Positions 1-6,130 are shown, counted from the first letter of the stretch. The stretch: 6,678 nucleotides of DNA from Actinomycetes bacterium (GCA_021819025.1 JAKASN010000107.1:1-6678), one strand, 5' to 3'. A program made the numbers and translations. The notes: a model not told the origin generated them from the letters alone.

Positions 1-832
1 CAACGGCGAGGAGTGACCCCAAGAGTACTACTTTGATGGTGATCGCCACGGCTCCCAGCGCCATGTTCCCAATTCCAGGTGAGTCTGCCAGGCCAAAAGG
101 AAGAAAGAGATTCGACATCAGGCCTAATAACAGCACCATGCGAATGGACGAACCCCACTTGATCAACGCGAGACGATCGCCGCTGTATTCGAGGACCATC
201 GCTTCATGAATCATCGTCAACTCGAGGTGCGTGGTGGGATTGTCCACCGGCAAACGGCCCGATTCTGCTATCACTACGATAGCGAGTCCCGCAAAGGCTA
301 GCGCGTTCGCGGGTGAGGAGACCTGGAGGGAATGTGCTACCGTGGCGTGCGCGATGGCGAAGAGGTTAGAGGAGTTTGCCCGAATTGAAAGGGCATATAC
401 GGCCATCAAAATACTCGGCTCGAGCAGTGCAACGACCATGAGTTCGCGGCTCGACCCCATTCCCCCAAAGGAGGTCCCGGTGTCGAGTCCTCCCAGAGCC
501 AGGGCAATTGTCCCGATGAGTAGGAAACCCACCACCCAGAAGAGGTCAAAGCCAGCATGCAAGGGCAATTTTGTGGAGACGAGGGGGATCATGATGCTGG
601 TTGTGAGGGTGGAGCCAAAGAAGACTGCCGGCGCGAAGCGAAAGAAAGCTGAGGTTCCGATGGGGTCCATGACTTGCTTGGAAGCAAGTTTTCGCAACTC
701 TCGCCAAGGTTGCAAGACGTCGGCACCACGCCGACCCTCCATCCGACTCCTAATCAGGCTCATTATTCCCATCAGCACTGGAGAGCCCGCGAGGACGAGT
801 GCGATCTGGATTGCGAGGGCGAGATAGGTCAA
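1..832 (-). CDS. hyfC: HyfC/HycD-like (NuoH family) membrane subunit of a group 4 hydrogenase-type complex, partial at 3' end
   Basis: The product is the NuoH-like membrane anchor that joins the iron-sulfur/catalytic arm to the antiporter arm in formate hydrogenlyase and related group 4 [NiFe] hydrogenase complexes. I translated 277 residues by hand; the C-terminus lies beyond position 1 (the family is usually about 310-320 residues). Family marks are GRRGADVLQPWRELRKL at about 33-49, GGLDTGTSFGGMGSSRE at about 114-130, and ESGRLPVDNPTTHLELTMIH at 190-209 followed by EAMVLEY. Hydrophobic segments lie near 3-24, 66-85, 98-115, 131-148, 177-190 and 230-249. No ATG or GTG lies upstream in frame; the only suitable start is TTG at 832-830, which overlaps the hyfB TGA as TTGA. 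The Shine-Dalgarno is weak (GGTGG). The E-x-G-R-x-P-x-D-N-P motif makes the family call firm; whether the complex makes or uses hydrogen cannot be judged from this subunit. Confidence 0.9.
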   Translation of the reverse strand, partial: MTYLALAIQIALVLAGSPVLMGIMSLIRSRMEGRRGADVLQPWRELRKLASKQVMDPIGTSAFFRFAPAVFFGSTLTTSIMIPLVSTKLPLHAGFDLFWVVGFLLIGTIALALGGLDTGTSFGGMGSSRELMVVALLEPSILMAVYALSIRANSSNLFAIAHATVAHSLQVSSPANALAFAGLAIVVIAESGRLPVDNPTTHLELTMIHEAMVLEYSGDRLALIKWGSSIRMVLLLGLMSNLFLPFGLADSPGIGNMALGAVAITIKVVLLGSLLAV

Positions 833-2823
833 TGTAGCACCACCAACACCACCAAGAGCCCAAAAGCGCCAAAGGCAAGGTATCTTCCCAGCGAGCCGTT
901 GTGCGCCAGTCGCGCTAGTCGCCCCAGGTTTGAGACCGCACTTGATATCGGCTCATAAAGCGCAGTTTCGATAGAGTCGTGCTGGGCACTATGGAACTCA
1001 ACCCGCGAAATTATCAGTCGGGACTCCTCGAAGGTCTCGGTCTCGACGTCGGTTTTTGGTCGAAGCACGTCGGAAAAGACTCGTTGCAATGGCTCTGCAA
1101 ACGATGAGGCGTTGTGTTGCATGGCGGGACTAAGCCCGCGTGCTCCACAAGCCCAAAGCTCTGCCGGGATCCTAGGCGGCGCAGACCGTGCGTTGAACCG
1201 CACCGCAATCGCTATCGCCAGGATTGCGCCAGCCAATACCGCTGCGGAAGCTAACGGGAAGATGGCTCCTCCCAATCCGAAGAGAGCAAATTGCGACGTG
1301 ACACTTGCGTGCCCGCTTGGTTCGCCAACAGAGATAAGCACTGAAGCGACATGCGTTGCCAGAGGGGCGAGCGCGGCCGGGAAGATCGCGATGGCAAGAT
1401 TTGCCGCGGCCAAGAGCCCCATCGACCACTGCATGGGACCGACCCGCTCCGCTCCGAGGTCGTCGCCGTAGTTGCTGCGCGCTTTACCGAGGAATCCTAT
1501 TCCAAAAGCCTTCACCATGGTAAGGAGGCCGATACCAGAGGTAAGTGCGATTGCTCCAATGGTGAGCGGAGCCGCAAGAGCAACCACGCCTCCGGCCGGT
1601 CCGAGATGGATAAGCGACTGAAGCAGTATCCATTCTCCAATGAAGGCAGCGCCCAATGGGAGACAGGATGCAGAGAGAGCGACCACGCCGAAAGCTGCTG
1701 AGGTCAGACGCATCCTCTTGTTGAGGCCGCCCAAGGCGTTGAGATCGGTGGTACCTGTGCCATTGGCTATCACACCTGCGGCGAGAAACCCCAACCCTTT
1801 AAAGACCGCGTGCGAACCAAGCAGAAAGACCATAGCCAGAGTCGCGGCGAATGCAAGTTCGATATGGTGGGTGGCGGCCATGACAAGATCGGTTCCGGCC
1901 GCCATGGCCACCAGACCCATGTTTTCAGTGGTCGAATAAGCGAGAAGCACTTTGAGGTCGCTGGAGACTGACGATTCGATTACGCCATAGACACTCGAAA
2001 CGGCCCCGATGCCCAAAAGCAGCAAGCCCCACCAGGCGGGACCGCCGGCGAGCACTATCAGTCCGAACTTGATGAGCCCATAAATTCCCAGAGAGACCAT
2101 AGCGGTGCTCATCAGCGCAGATGCAGGCGCTGGAGCCTCGGGGTGCGCCTTGGGAAGCCAAGCATGGAGTGGAACGAGCCCCGCCTTGGAGCCAAAGCCC
2201 ACCAAGGCGAGCAGAAATGCCAGAGTCCGCTCACTCGGGGTGAGCGCCGCCGCCCCAGCCCGCAAGCTGGAAAAACCCAGGCCGTGTGAGTGGCTGCCGA
2301 TCAACGCCAACGCGGCGAGTATCGAAAAGAACCCAAATTGCGTCACGATTGCGTATAGCAGTGCGGCGCGCTGCGCCGAGACGCGCTGGTGATGGTCAAG
2401 CACCAACGCGAGTGATTCCAATGCCATGAGCTCCCAAAAGAAGAGGAAACTTGGGATGGCGTTTGCCAGAGGGATGACCTCGAGAGTGGCAATAAATAGC
2501 GGAAAGATCACCAGTGAAACCGGAGAGAGTCTCCCGGACTTGGCGTAGCCAAAGTTGTAAATAGCTACGCAGAGGCTCACCACGGCGACCAGCATGGTAA
2601 AGAAGGATCCCAGTTCGCTGCTGTGGAAAGCTAATCCAAAAGGGGGAATGATCCCAGGAGCGGTAAAGGCCAGGCCGCGCGACCAAAGGCCGTCAATGCC
2701 GGCGGCGAGGCCTGCGAGTGCCGCAGCCATGCTCGCGAAATTCGAGGCGATAACGGCGTTGCTCGATCGATCCGGGCGAGCCTCCGTATGGGAGTGCAGC
2801 TTGAGATGGTCCGAATTACTCAT
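829..2823 (-). CDS. hyfB: HyfB/HycC-like proton-translocating antiporter subunit (NuoL/MrpA family) of a group 4 hydrogenase-type complex
   Basis: A 664-residue polytopic membrane protein of the ND5/NuoL/Mrp antiporter family, expected to form a proton or ion channel in a membrane-bound hydrogenase-type complex. Family residues are visible: the channel glutamate in FFWELMALES (about E131), the lysine in GFGSKAGLVPLHAWLP (about K213) followed by KAHPEAPAPASALMS, SHAVFKGLGFL (about H338 and K342), and GEW (about E397). The C-terminal segment CGARGLSPAMQHNASSFAEP near 559-578, then a last membrane helix, is typical of HyfB/HycC rather than NuoL. The frame is open upstream to 2967, but those 48 residues are basic, proline-rich and lie inside hyfI, so I chose ATG at 2823-2821, which overlaps the hyfI TGA as ATGA. 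The downstream junction is TTGA with hyfC. Both overlaps suggest a translationally coupled operon. Mycobacterial Rv0083 is the closest positional analogue I recall. Confidence 0.93.
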   Translation of the reverse strand: MSNSDHLKLHSHTEARPDRSSNAVIASNFASMAAALAGLAAGIDGLWSRGLAFTAPGIIPPFGLAFHSSELGSFFTMLVAVVSLCVAIYNFGYAKSGRLSPVSLVIFPLFIATLEVIPLANAIPSFLFFWELMALESLALVLDHHQRVSAQRAALLYAIVTQFGFFSILAALALIGSHSHGLGFSSLRAGAAALTPSERTLAFLLALVGFGSKAGLVPLHAWLPKAHPEAPAPASALMSTAMVSLGIYGLIKFGLIVLAGGPAWWGLLLLGIGAVSSVYGVIESSVSSDLKVLLAYSTTENMGLVAMAAGTDLVMAATHHIELAFAATLAMVFLLGSHAVFKGLGFLAAGVIANGTGTTDLNALGGLNKRMRLTSAAFGVVALSASCLPLGAAFIGEWILLQSLIHLGPAGGVVALAAPLTIGAIALTSGIGLLTMVKAFGIGFLGKARSNYGDDLGAERVGPMQWSMGLLAAANLAIAIFPAALAPLATHVASVLISVGEPSGHASVTSQFALFGLGGAIFPLASAAVLAGAILAIAIAVRFNARSAPPRIPAELWACGARGLSPAMQHNASSFAEPLQRVFSDVLRPKTDVETETFEESRLIISRVEFHSAQHDSIETALYEPISSAVSNLGRLARLAHNGSLGRYLAFGAFGLLVVLVVLH
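838..855. repeat. Tandem 9-bp duplication at the hyfB/hyfC junction
   Basis: CACCACCAA occurs twice in direct tandem. On the coding (minus) strand this is TTGGTGGTG twice, inside the last codons of hyfB. It also supplies the only GGTGG-like Shine-Dalgarno candidates ahead of the TTG start of hyfC. Gain or loss of one unit would keep the hyfB frame. This is read directly from the sequence; any functional role is inference. Confidence 0.6.
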
Positions 2824-3299
2824 CGTTTTGAAACTCTTCGCAGCGCCGCGACAATTTCGCTTGGTGTGGGCGGACAGCCCGGTATCTCGAGGTCGACGGC
2901 GAGGTGGTCCGAGACCGTGCCGGCTACGCCATAGCCAGCACGTAGGCCGTTGCAATCGATGGCACAATCGCCCACCGCAATCACGACCTTGGGTTCAGGG
3001 GTGGCCGCCCAAGCATCCATGAGAGGCTTTTGCATATTTCGAGTTACCACGCCAGTGACTAGCAAACCGTCACCATGACGAGGTGAAGCGGTGAGGGAGA
3101 TACCGTAGCTTTCCAAGTCATATTTCGGAGAAAAACACCCTGAGAGTTCAATCTCGCAGCCATTGCAGCTCCCGGCATCGACGTGGCGCAGCAGGAGAGA
3201 TCCTGACCTCAAATCACTTCTCAACGTGGTGGCAGGGTCAAGTGGCGGTTGGGTTTGGGTTATCCTTCCGAGTCGCGTGATACGTTTCACTAGGCCCAT
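2820..3299 (-). CDS. hyfI: HyfI/HycG-like [4Fe-4S] small subunit (NuoB, 20-kDa family)
   Basis: A 159-residue soluble iron-sulfur subunit of the NuoB / [NiFe]-hydrogenase small-subunit family. It would hold the proximal [4Fe-4S] cluster that passes electrons to or from the catalytic large subunit. The four expected cysteine ligands are all present: C45 and C48 in DAGSCNGCEIE, C112 in GDCAIDC and C142 in IPGCPP. C116 in the same motif and C55 are extra cysteines. The pattern C-x2-C ... C ... P-G-C-P-P with DAGSCNGCEIE fits HycG/HyfI/Ech-type subunits better than NuoB, which has adjacent cysteines. The ATG at 3299 has only a weak Shine-Dalgarno (CGGGA); GTG at 3290 is a less likely alternative. 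It sits 63 bases after the ArsR-type gene and overlaps hyfB by ATGA. Length and position match mycobacterial Rv0082 as I recall it. Confidence 0.93.
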   Translation of the reverse strand: MGLVKRITRLGRITQTQPPLDPATTLRSDLRSGSLLLRHVDAGSCNGCEIELSGCFSPKYDLESYGISLTASPRHGDGLLVTGVVTRNMQKPLMDAWAATPEPKVVIAVGDCAIDCNGLRAGYGVAGTVSDHLAVDLEIPGCPPTPSEIVAALRRVSKR

Positions 3300-3309
3300 G
3301 CGGCGGTCC

Positions 3310-3322
3310 CGAGAACTTCTCG
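3310..3322. promoter_or_regulatory. 13-bp perfect inverted repeat just upstream of hyfI
   Basis: CGAGAA-C-TTCTCG has 6-bp arms around one central base. It lies in the 63-base gap between the regulator stop and the hyfI start, about 10 bases before the ATG. It could be an operator for a second regulator, a small hairpin affecting hyfI translation, or chance. It does not resemble the AT-rich palindrome upstream of the ArsR gene, so the same protein need not bind both. Confidence 0.35.
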
Positions 3323-3362
3323 ACAGGGGAGAGGACTCAACGACGTCTGAGCGCCATTCCCG

Positions 3363-3692
3363 TCACTGTCCATTATTCAAGTCCTCAAGGAGTTTTGCGG
3401 AGTCGGTAAGGACCTCGGTGAGGATGCGGCGCGCGACTGCGAGGAGTTCGGCCACTTCAGGATGCAAAAGCGAGTACGTAACCGAGGATCCCGATTTGGT
3501 GGAATCGATGAGTCCCGATCGCTTGAGAACCCCAAGCTGCTGGCTGAGGTGTGAGGCCTCTATCCCGACACTTTCGTTCAACTCCGAAACCGAGCGGGGC
3601 CCATCGGTGAGAAGCTCGAGGATCCGTATCCTAACTGGGTGCCCAAGAGTTTTGAAGAACTCTGCTTTGAGTTGGTAAAGCGGCGTCGACAT
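3363..3692 (-). CDS. ArsR/SmtB-family winged-helix transcriptional regulator, Rv0081-like
   Basis: A 109-residue DNA-binding regulator of the ArsR fold. The N-terminal helix YQLKAEFFKTLGHPVRIRIL (about 6-25) is the family signature. The helix-turn-helix spans roughly 34-62 (SVSELNESVGIEASHLSQQL, then GVLKRSGLI), followed by a beta wing to about 75 and C-terminal dimerisation helices. The protein has no cysteine, so the metal-thiolate site of arsenic or cadmium sensors (ELCVC-type helix) is absent and the signal it senses is unknown. As I recall Rv0081 of Mycobacterium tuberculosis, which heads a hydrogenase-like operon and responds to hypoxia, the two are strikingly similar. An ATGATG pair offers starts at 3695 and 3692; GGGG at 3700-3697 is better spaced for 3692. 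A TTG at 3722 lies inside the operator palindrome and is unlikely. The gene probably leads the hyfI-hyfB-hyfC operon, and autorepression is inferred from the upstream palindrome. Confidence 0.92.
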   Translation of the reverse strand: MSTPLYQLKAEFFKTLGHPVRIRILELLTDGPRSVSELNESVGIEASHLSQQLGVLKRSGLIDSTKSGSSVTYSLLHPEVAELLAVARRILTEVLTDSAKLLEDLNNGQ

Positions 3693-3708
3693 CATTCCCC
3701 GTGCCGGT

Positions 3709-3738
3709 AATAGATTTAGCAATTGATGAATTTATCAA
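3709..3738 (-). promoter_or_regulatory. Candidate promoter of the ArsR-type regulator/hyf operon
   Basis: On the minus strand TTGATA (3738-3733, five of six matches to TTGACA) is followed after 18 bases by TCTATT (3714-3709, four of six matches to TATAAT). The -35 box lies inside the palindrome, so a bound repressor would block polymerase. The implied leader would be about 10 bases. A TATATT at 3752-3747 is an alternative -10 with no good -35. Confidence 0.4.
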
Positions 3739-3745
3739 TTGCTAA
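3716..3745. promoter_or_regulatory. 30-bp near-perfect palindrome, probable ArsR-type operator
   Basis: The left arm TTAGCAATTGAT (3716-3727) and right arm ATCAATTGCTAA (3734-3745) are exact reverse complements around GAATTT; 14 of 15 base pairs across the whole palindrome match. The size and AT-rich TTGA...TCAA core fit known ArsR/SmtB operators (12-2-12 type inverted repeats). It begins 23 bases upstream of the chosen regulator start. Autoregulation is inferred; the symmetry is read directly. Confidence 0.8.
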
Positions 3746-3921
3746 TAAATATAGGTGGCTTTGGCTGTGGCGAGGCCATGGTTTCCGGGCTCCGCTCCGA
3801 AGTGGGACACTTTGCAATCACTGCGTGAGAACAGCGGTACCTCCCCTTCTAATTGCGCCCTCGCAGCGATGACAGCATCGCCTGATCCCTCGGGATGGAT
3901 CCCGCAGACGCGAAGGACCAC
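3742..3921 (-). other. Unassigned open frame between DUF190 and the regulator; possible small ORF or gene remnant
   Basis: On the minus strand one frame stays open for about 100 codons, from a TGA inside the DUF190 gene near 4050 to TAG at 3744-3742 inside the operator palindrome. It has no ATG; the first usual start is GTG at 3921-3919, giving 59 residues (VVLRVCGIHPEGSGDAVIAA at the start). First codon positions are rich in G, as in real genes, but I recognise no family, and GAGG lies about 10 bases ahead of the GTG, a long spacing. It could be a short gene, the tail of a broken gene, or chance. I do not assign a function. Confidence 0.2.
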
Positions 3922-3968
3922 TTGGCCAAGGACCTCGGTGTCCGCATCGCAGTTGCGTGGCGATAAGC

Positions 3969-3983
3969 GCGTTAGTCGATCGA
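3969..3983. repeat. 15-bp direct repeat, copy 1 (copy 2 at 5961-5975)
   Basis: GCGTTAGTCGATCGA occurs here, spanning the stop codon of the DUF190 gene, and again at 5961-5975 in the gene-free stretch near the tRNA. One 15-base match is somewhat unexpected in a window this size. No extended similarity surrounds the copies, so no mobile element is claimed. Confidence 0.4.
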
Positions 3984-4289
3984 GATCGGCCAGGAGATCA
4001 CGGTAGTGCTGCCGGTGGCCTTGATGTGGGCGATGGCAACCTCAGCGCGCGCAGCGGTGTCGAAGAACTCCAGGATAAGTGGTAGCCGGGCTTCGGGGTG
4101 GAGGATGGTGGCCTCGTGGATGATGCTATGGGCGCCGAAACCCGCCAGCGCGCGCTGCAGCGTTGCTCCGGCGACTAAGTGGTTGTCGTGGAGTTCCTTG
4201 ATGAGCTTTTTTGCCAAGGACTCCTTTGCGGCTCGATCTCCTTCGTTGAAGTAGACGCGTACCATGAGATGACCGGTATCTGACTCCAT
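3972..4289 (-). CDS. DUF190 family protein, companion of CrcB
   Basis: A 105-residue small soluble protein of the DUF190 family, which has a PII-like ferredoxin fold and is often encoded next to CrcB. Its biochemical role is not settled; regulation of fluoride efflux or ligand sensing has been considered. Visible marks are the first strand HLMVRVYFNEGD (about 7-18), a helix rich in lysine (19-34), the conserved GATLQRALAGFGAHS (about 41-55) and a C-terminal half with LPLILEFFDTAARAEVA. The length fits the family. The ATG at 4289 follows the crcB TAG with no intervening base, and the Shine-Dalgarno GGGAGG (4301-4296) lies within the last codons of crcB with a 6-base spacer, so the two are almost certainly co-transcribed and coupled. 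No intrinsic terminator was seen after the stop. Confidence 0.9.
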   Translation of the reverse strand: MESDTGHLMVRVYFNEGDRAAKESLAKKLIKELHDNHLVAGATLQRALAGFGAHSIIHEATILHPEARLPLILEFFDTAARAEVAIAHIKATGSTTVISWPISID

Positions 4290-4658
4290 CTATCGCCTCC
4301 CTAGTGCCACTCCTGCGGTAACAGCGAGAAGGCCAGCCGCAACTGAAACCAAGACATAGATGGCGGCCCGAACGACTCGTCCTTCTTGTACCAAGGTGAA
4401 AGTCTCAATCGAAAAAGTGGAAAATGTCGTGTAGGCGCCGAGGAACCCCGTGAGTATCCCTGCCCGCAGCGACGCCGGTGTGTTGAGCCTCTCTAAAGTC
4501 AAGTAGAAAAGAAATCCCATGAAAAACGATCCGATGACATTGATGCTCAGCGTTGCGTAGGGGAATTCTTTGCCGAGCAGCGCGGCGACTAGTGAAGATT
4601 GGAAGTAGCGAGCGAGCGCACCCAGCATTGCAAAAACTGCGATAAGTAACGGGGTCAA
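4290..4658 (-). CDS. crcB: CrcB/Fluc fluoride exporter
   Basis: A 122-residue, four-helix membrane protein of the CrcB (Fluc) family, which exports fluoride as a dual-topology dimer and protects enolase and other targets. Diagnostic residues are present: GALARY (13-18), the pore asparagine in TLSINVIGSFFMG (N40), and GFLGAYTTFSTFSIE (71-85), which contains the two phenylalanines of the fluoride pathway (F79, F82) and the central Na+-binding region. Only one crcB is seen here; many Gram-positive bacteria carry a pair, so this may be a homodimer or the partner may lie elsewhere. There is no ATG at the expected N-terminus. TTG at 4658 is supported by GGAGAG at 4668-4663 with a 4-base spacer; the next ATG (M11) would delete half of helix 1. 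DUF190 follows directly. Confidence 0.95.
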   Translation of the reverse strand: MTPLLIAVFAMLGALARYFQSSLVAALLGKEFPYATLSINVIGSFFMGFLFYLTLERLNTPASLRAGILTGFLGAYTTFSTFSIETFTLVQEGRVVRAAIYVLVSVAAGLLAVTAGVALGRR

Positions 4659-4668
4659 GGGTCTCTCC
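4656..4668 (-). promoter_or_regulatory. Shine-Dalgarno and TTG start that set the crcB N-terminus
   Basis: GGAGAG at 4668-4663, spacer ACCC, then TTG at 4658-4656. The strength and spacing of the site make the non-ATG start credible and give a normal family N-terminus. Confidence 0.65.
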
Positions 4669-4706
4669 GCGGTGCCGTCTCGAACATCGTGTGCGATTCA
4701 GTAAGG

Positions 4707-4712
4707 ATTATA
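4707..4712 (-). promoter_or_regulatory. Consensus -10 box upstream of crcB
   Basis: TATAAT reads perfectly on the minus strand, 48 bases before the crcB start and beyond the end of uppP, so crcB-DUF190 probably has its own promoter. No good TTGACA-like -35 lies at 16-18 bases (CCTCAC at 17), so an activator or a weak promoter is possible. The leader of about 40 bases shows no recognisable crcB (fluoride) riboswitch. Confidence 0.5.
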
Positions 4713-4756
4713 GAGGGGCTTTGTCCGGTGTGAGGATTGCCGATCTTGCTTGGGAC

Positions 4757-5653
4757 TCAAAAGAATCGAATGGTAAGTAGCACTCCAGCGATAACTGAGT
4801 AGATAGCGAACGGGAAGAGATTGCGAGTCTTGAAGTAACGGGTCAGGAACGCCACGGATATGTAGGCGGCCACGAATGCGGCGATACTTCCAACCAAAAT
4901 TTGCGGGCGCACACCGTTGCCACTGGTGGAAAAGAGTTGCGGAAGCTTGAGAAGTCCCGCGGCGAGGATTATCGGGGTGGCGAGAAGGAACGAGAACCGA
5001 GCCGAGTCCTCGTGATTCATGCCTCGGACGAGGCCGGCAACCATGGTAATCCCGGAGCGCGAGATGCCAGCGAGTAGGGCGAAAACCTGAGCGACCCCGA
5101 TGATGATGGCCTCACGCATGCTCAAAGTGGCAAGGGGCCGATGACCCTCGGCCCAATGGCGGCCCAACGCTTCGATCTCAGCCTTGCGGCGAATGCCACG
5201 GCGCAAGATCACCTCTCCGAAGGCGAGCAACGCGCCGTTGGCGATCAGAAAGAGGGAAGCTGCGAGCGGCTTGGCGAAAAGCGTGCGTAGGAGGCTTTCA
5301 AAAAGTAGACCCACCAACCCCGCTGGAATGGTGGCCACGATGAGGAGCCAGCCGAGACGCTCGTACTTATCTTGGATTTTGCGGGTTCGCAGGGTGCGTA
5401 GCACCGCAAGGATGATCTTCTTCCATTCCCGGCGGAAGAAGAGCAACAGCGCGAGGGCTGTTGCGACATGCAGTCCCACTAAGAAGCTGAGAAAAAACGA
5501 CTCCTTGGCGCTCTGTGCTTTGACGAGGTTACTCCATCCCACCAGTGCGGGAAACACCACCGAATGGCCGAGCGAGGAGATCGGAAAGAGTTCGCTGATT
5601 CCTTGGAGTAATCCCATGACGATCGCCTGAAAGTAGGTGAGAGCTTGGTTCAT
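4757..5653 (-). CDS. uppP: Undecaprenyl-diphosphatase UppP (BacA)
   Basis: A 298-residue polytopic membrane enzyme that removes the terminal phosphate of undecaprenyl diphosphate to recycle the lipid carrier for peptidoglycan and other wall polymers; extra copies confer bacitracin resistance. Both active-site motifs are visible: LLQGISELFPISSLGHSV (E21, S26, S27, H30) and AGISRSGIT (S198, R199, S200, G201). The ELFPISSLGHS form differs from the TEFLPVSSSGH of the best-known enzymes but is a recognised clade, which I recall from actinobacteria. An insertion-like basic stretch at about 74-99 (REWKKI to DKYERL) makes it slightly longer than the usual 265-280 residues. The frame is open to 5737, but the ATG at 5653 has a good Shine-Dalgarno, GGAAGGA at 5663-5657, and gives the standard N-terminus. 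It precedes crcB in the same direction, 98 bases away, probably as a separate unit. Confidence 0.94.
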   Translation of the reverse strand: MNQALTYFQAIVMGLLQGISELFPISSLGHSVVFPALVGWSNLVKAQSAKESFFLSFLVGLHVATALALLLFFRREWKKIILAVLRTLRTRKIQDKYERLGWLLIVATIPAGLVGLLFESLLRTLFAKPLAASLFLIANGALLAFGEVILRRGIRRKAEIEALGRHWAEGHRPLATLSMREAIIIGVAQVFALLAGISRSGITMVAGLVRGMNHEDSARFSFLLATPIILAAGLLKLPQLFSTSGNGVRPQILVGSIAAFVAAYISVAFLTRYFKTRNLFPFAIYSVIAGVLLTIRFF

Positions 5654-6130
5654 GGGTCCTTCCCGATTCGGACAATACGCCCAACGCGACAGCATAGCAT
5701 CTGCGCCTTTCACCAAGGTTTGGGGTCTACCGCCCATATTTTCGACCGAGAAAACCTCGTCGTTTTTGCAGTGCTTTTGATGTCTGCCCCCCCTTCAGCA
5801 TGCCGGGCGCCGTGGCTCGAAGCTGTGCTCTTCGGGACAGATTCGCCAGCAGCTTACCCAAGACAGCCAAGGCCGAGCCAAATAAGGAGTGTCGTGGTTC
5901 GCCGAGGCACATGGGGAGAACCCGTAAATCCATCTATGCAAATGAACGCACCGTGGCAAGGCGTTAGTCGATCGAAGCGTCCCGCGAGCGAGACGGCGGC
6001 GCAATGGGCGCAGCATGCTTTTCTGCCCAACGTTTTTGTCTAACGATAATCAGCTAACGCGATCGAAGAGATGGTAGATCTCGCTCGAAAGCGCGGGTGT
6101 TTCGCGGAAGGCGGCTCGGTTCGATCTCTG

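Noticed and set aside
231..958. Plus-strand frames of 198 and 94 codons
   Set aside because: They are shadows of hyfC and hyfB on the other strand and show no family features.
2824..2967. 48-residue N-terminal extension of HyfB
   Set aside because: It overlaps hyfI, is basic and proline-rich, and lacks similarity to the family; the ATGA overlap start at 2823 is far better.
1112..3022. Several plus- and minus-strand frames of 78-142 codons inside hyfB and hyfI
   Set aside because: All are alternative-frame shadows of confidently assigned genes.
3801..3820. GGGAC followed by CTTTG, resembling half of a DosR box
   Set aside because: The symmetric second half (GTCCC) is missing, so the resemblance to the hypoxia regulon motif is not sufficient.
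3408..3940. 13-bp direct repeat AAGGACCTCGGTG at 3408-3420 and 3928-3940
   Set aside because: A single 13-base match is not surprising in a window of this size; noted only because it is in frame with TEVL in both places.
4659..4756. Possible fluoride riboswitch before crcB (GATGTTCG in the leader)
   Set aside because: The conserved pseudoknot elements and the downstream GCTGATGA-type segment are not visible.
5184..5630. Plus-strand 148-codon frame
   Set aside because: Antisense shadow of uppP, arginine- and serine-rich with no recognisable domain.
5654..5737. 28-residue N-terminal extension of UppP
   Set aside because: The ATG at 5653 has a strong Shine-Dalgarno and gives the standard family N-terminus.
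5745..5768. Weak hairpin CGAG-AAAAC-CTCG followed by GTCGTTTTT, as a plus-strand terminator
   Set aside because: The stem is only 4 bp and is separated from the T-run, and no plus-strand gene precedes it.
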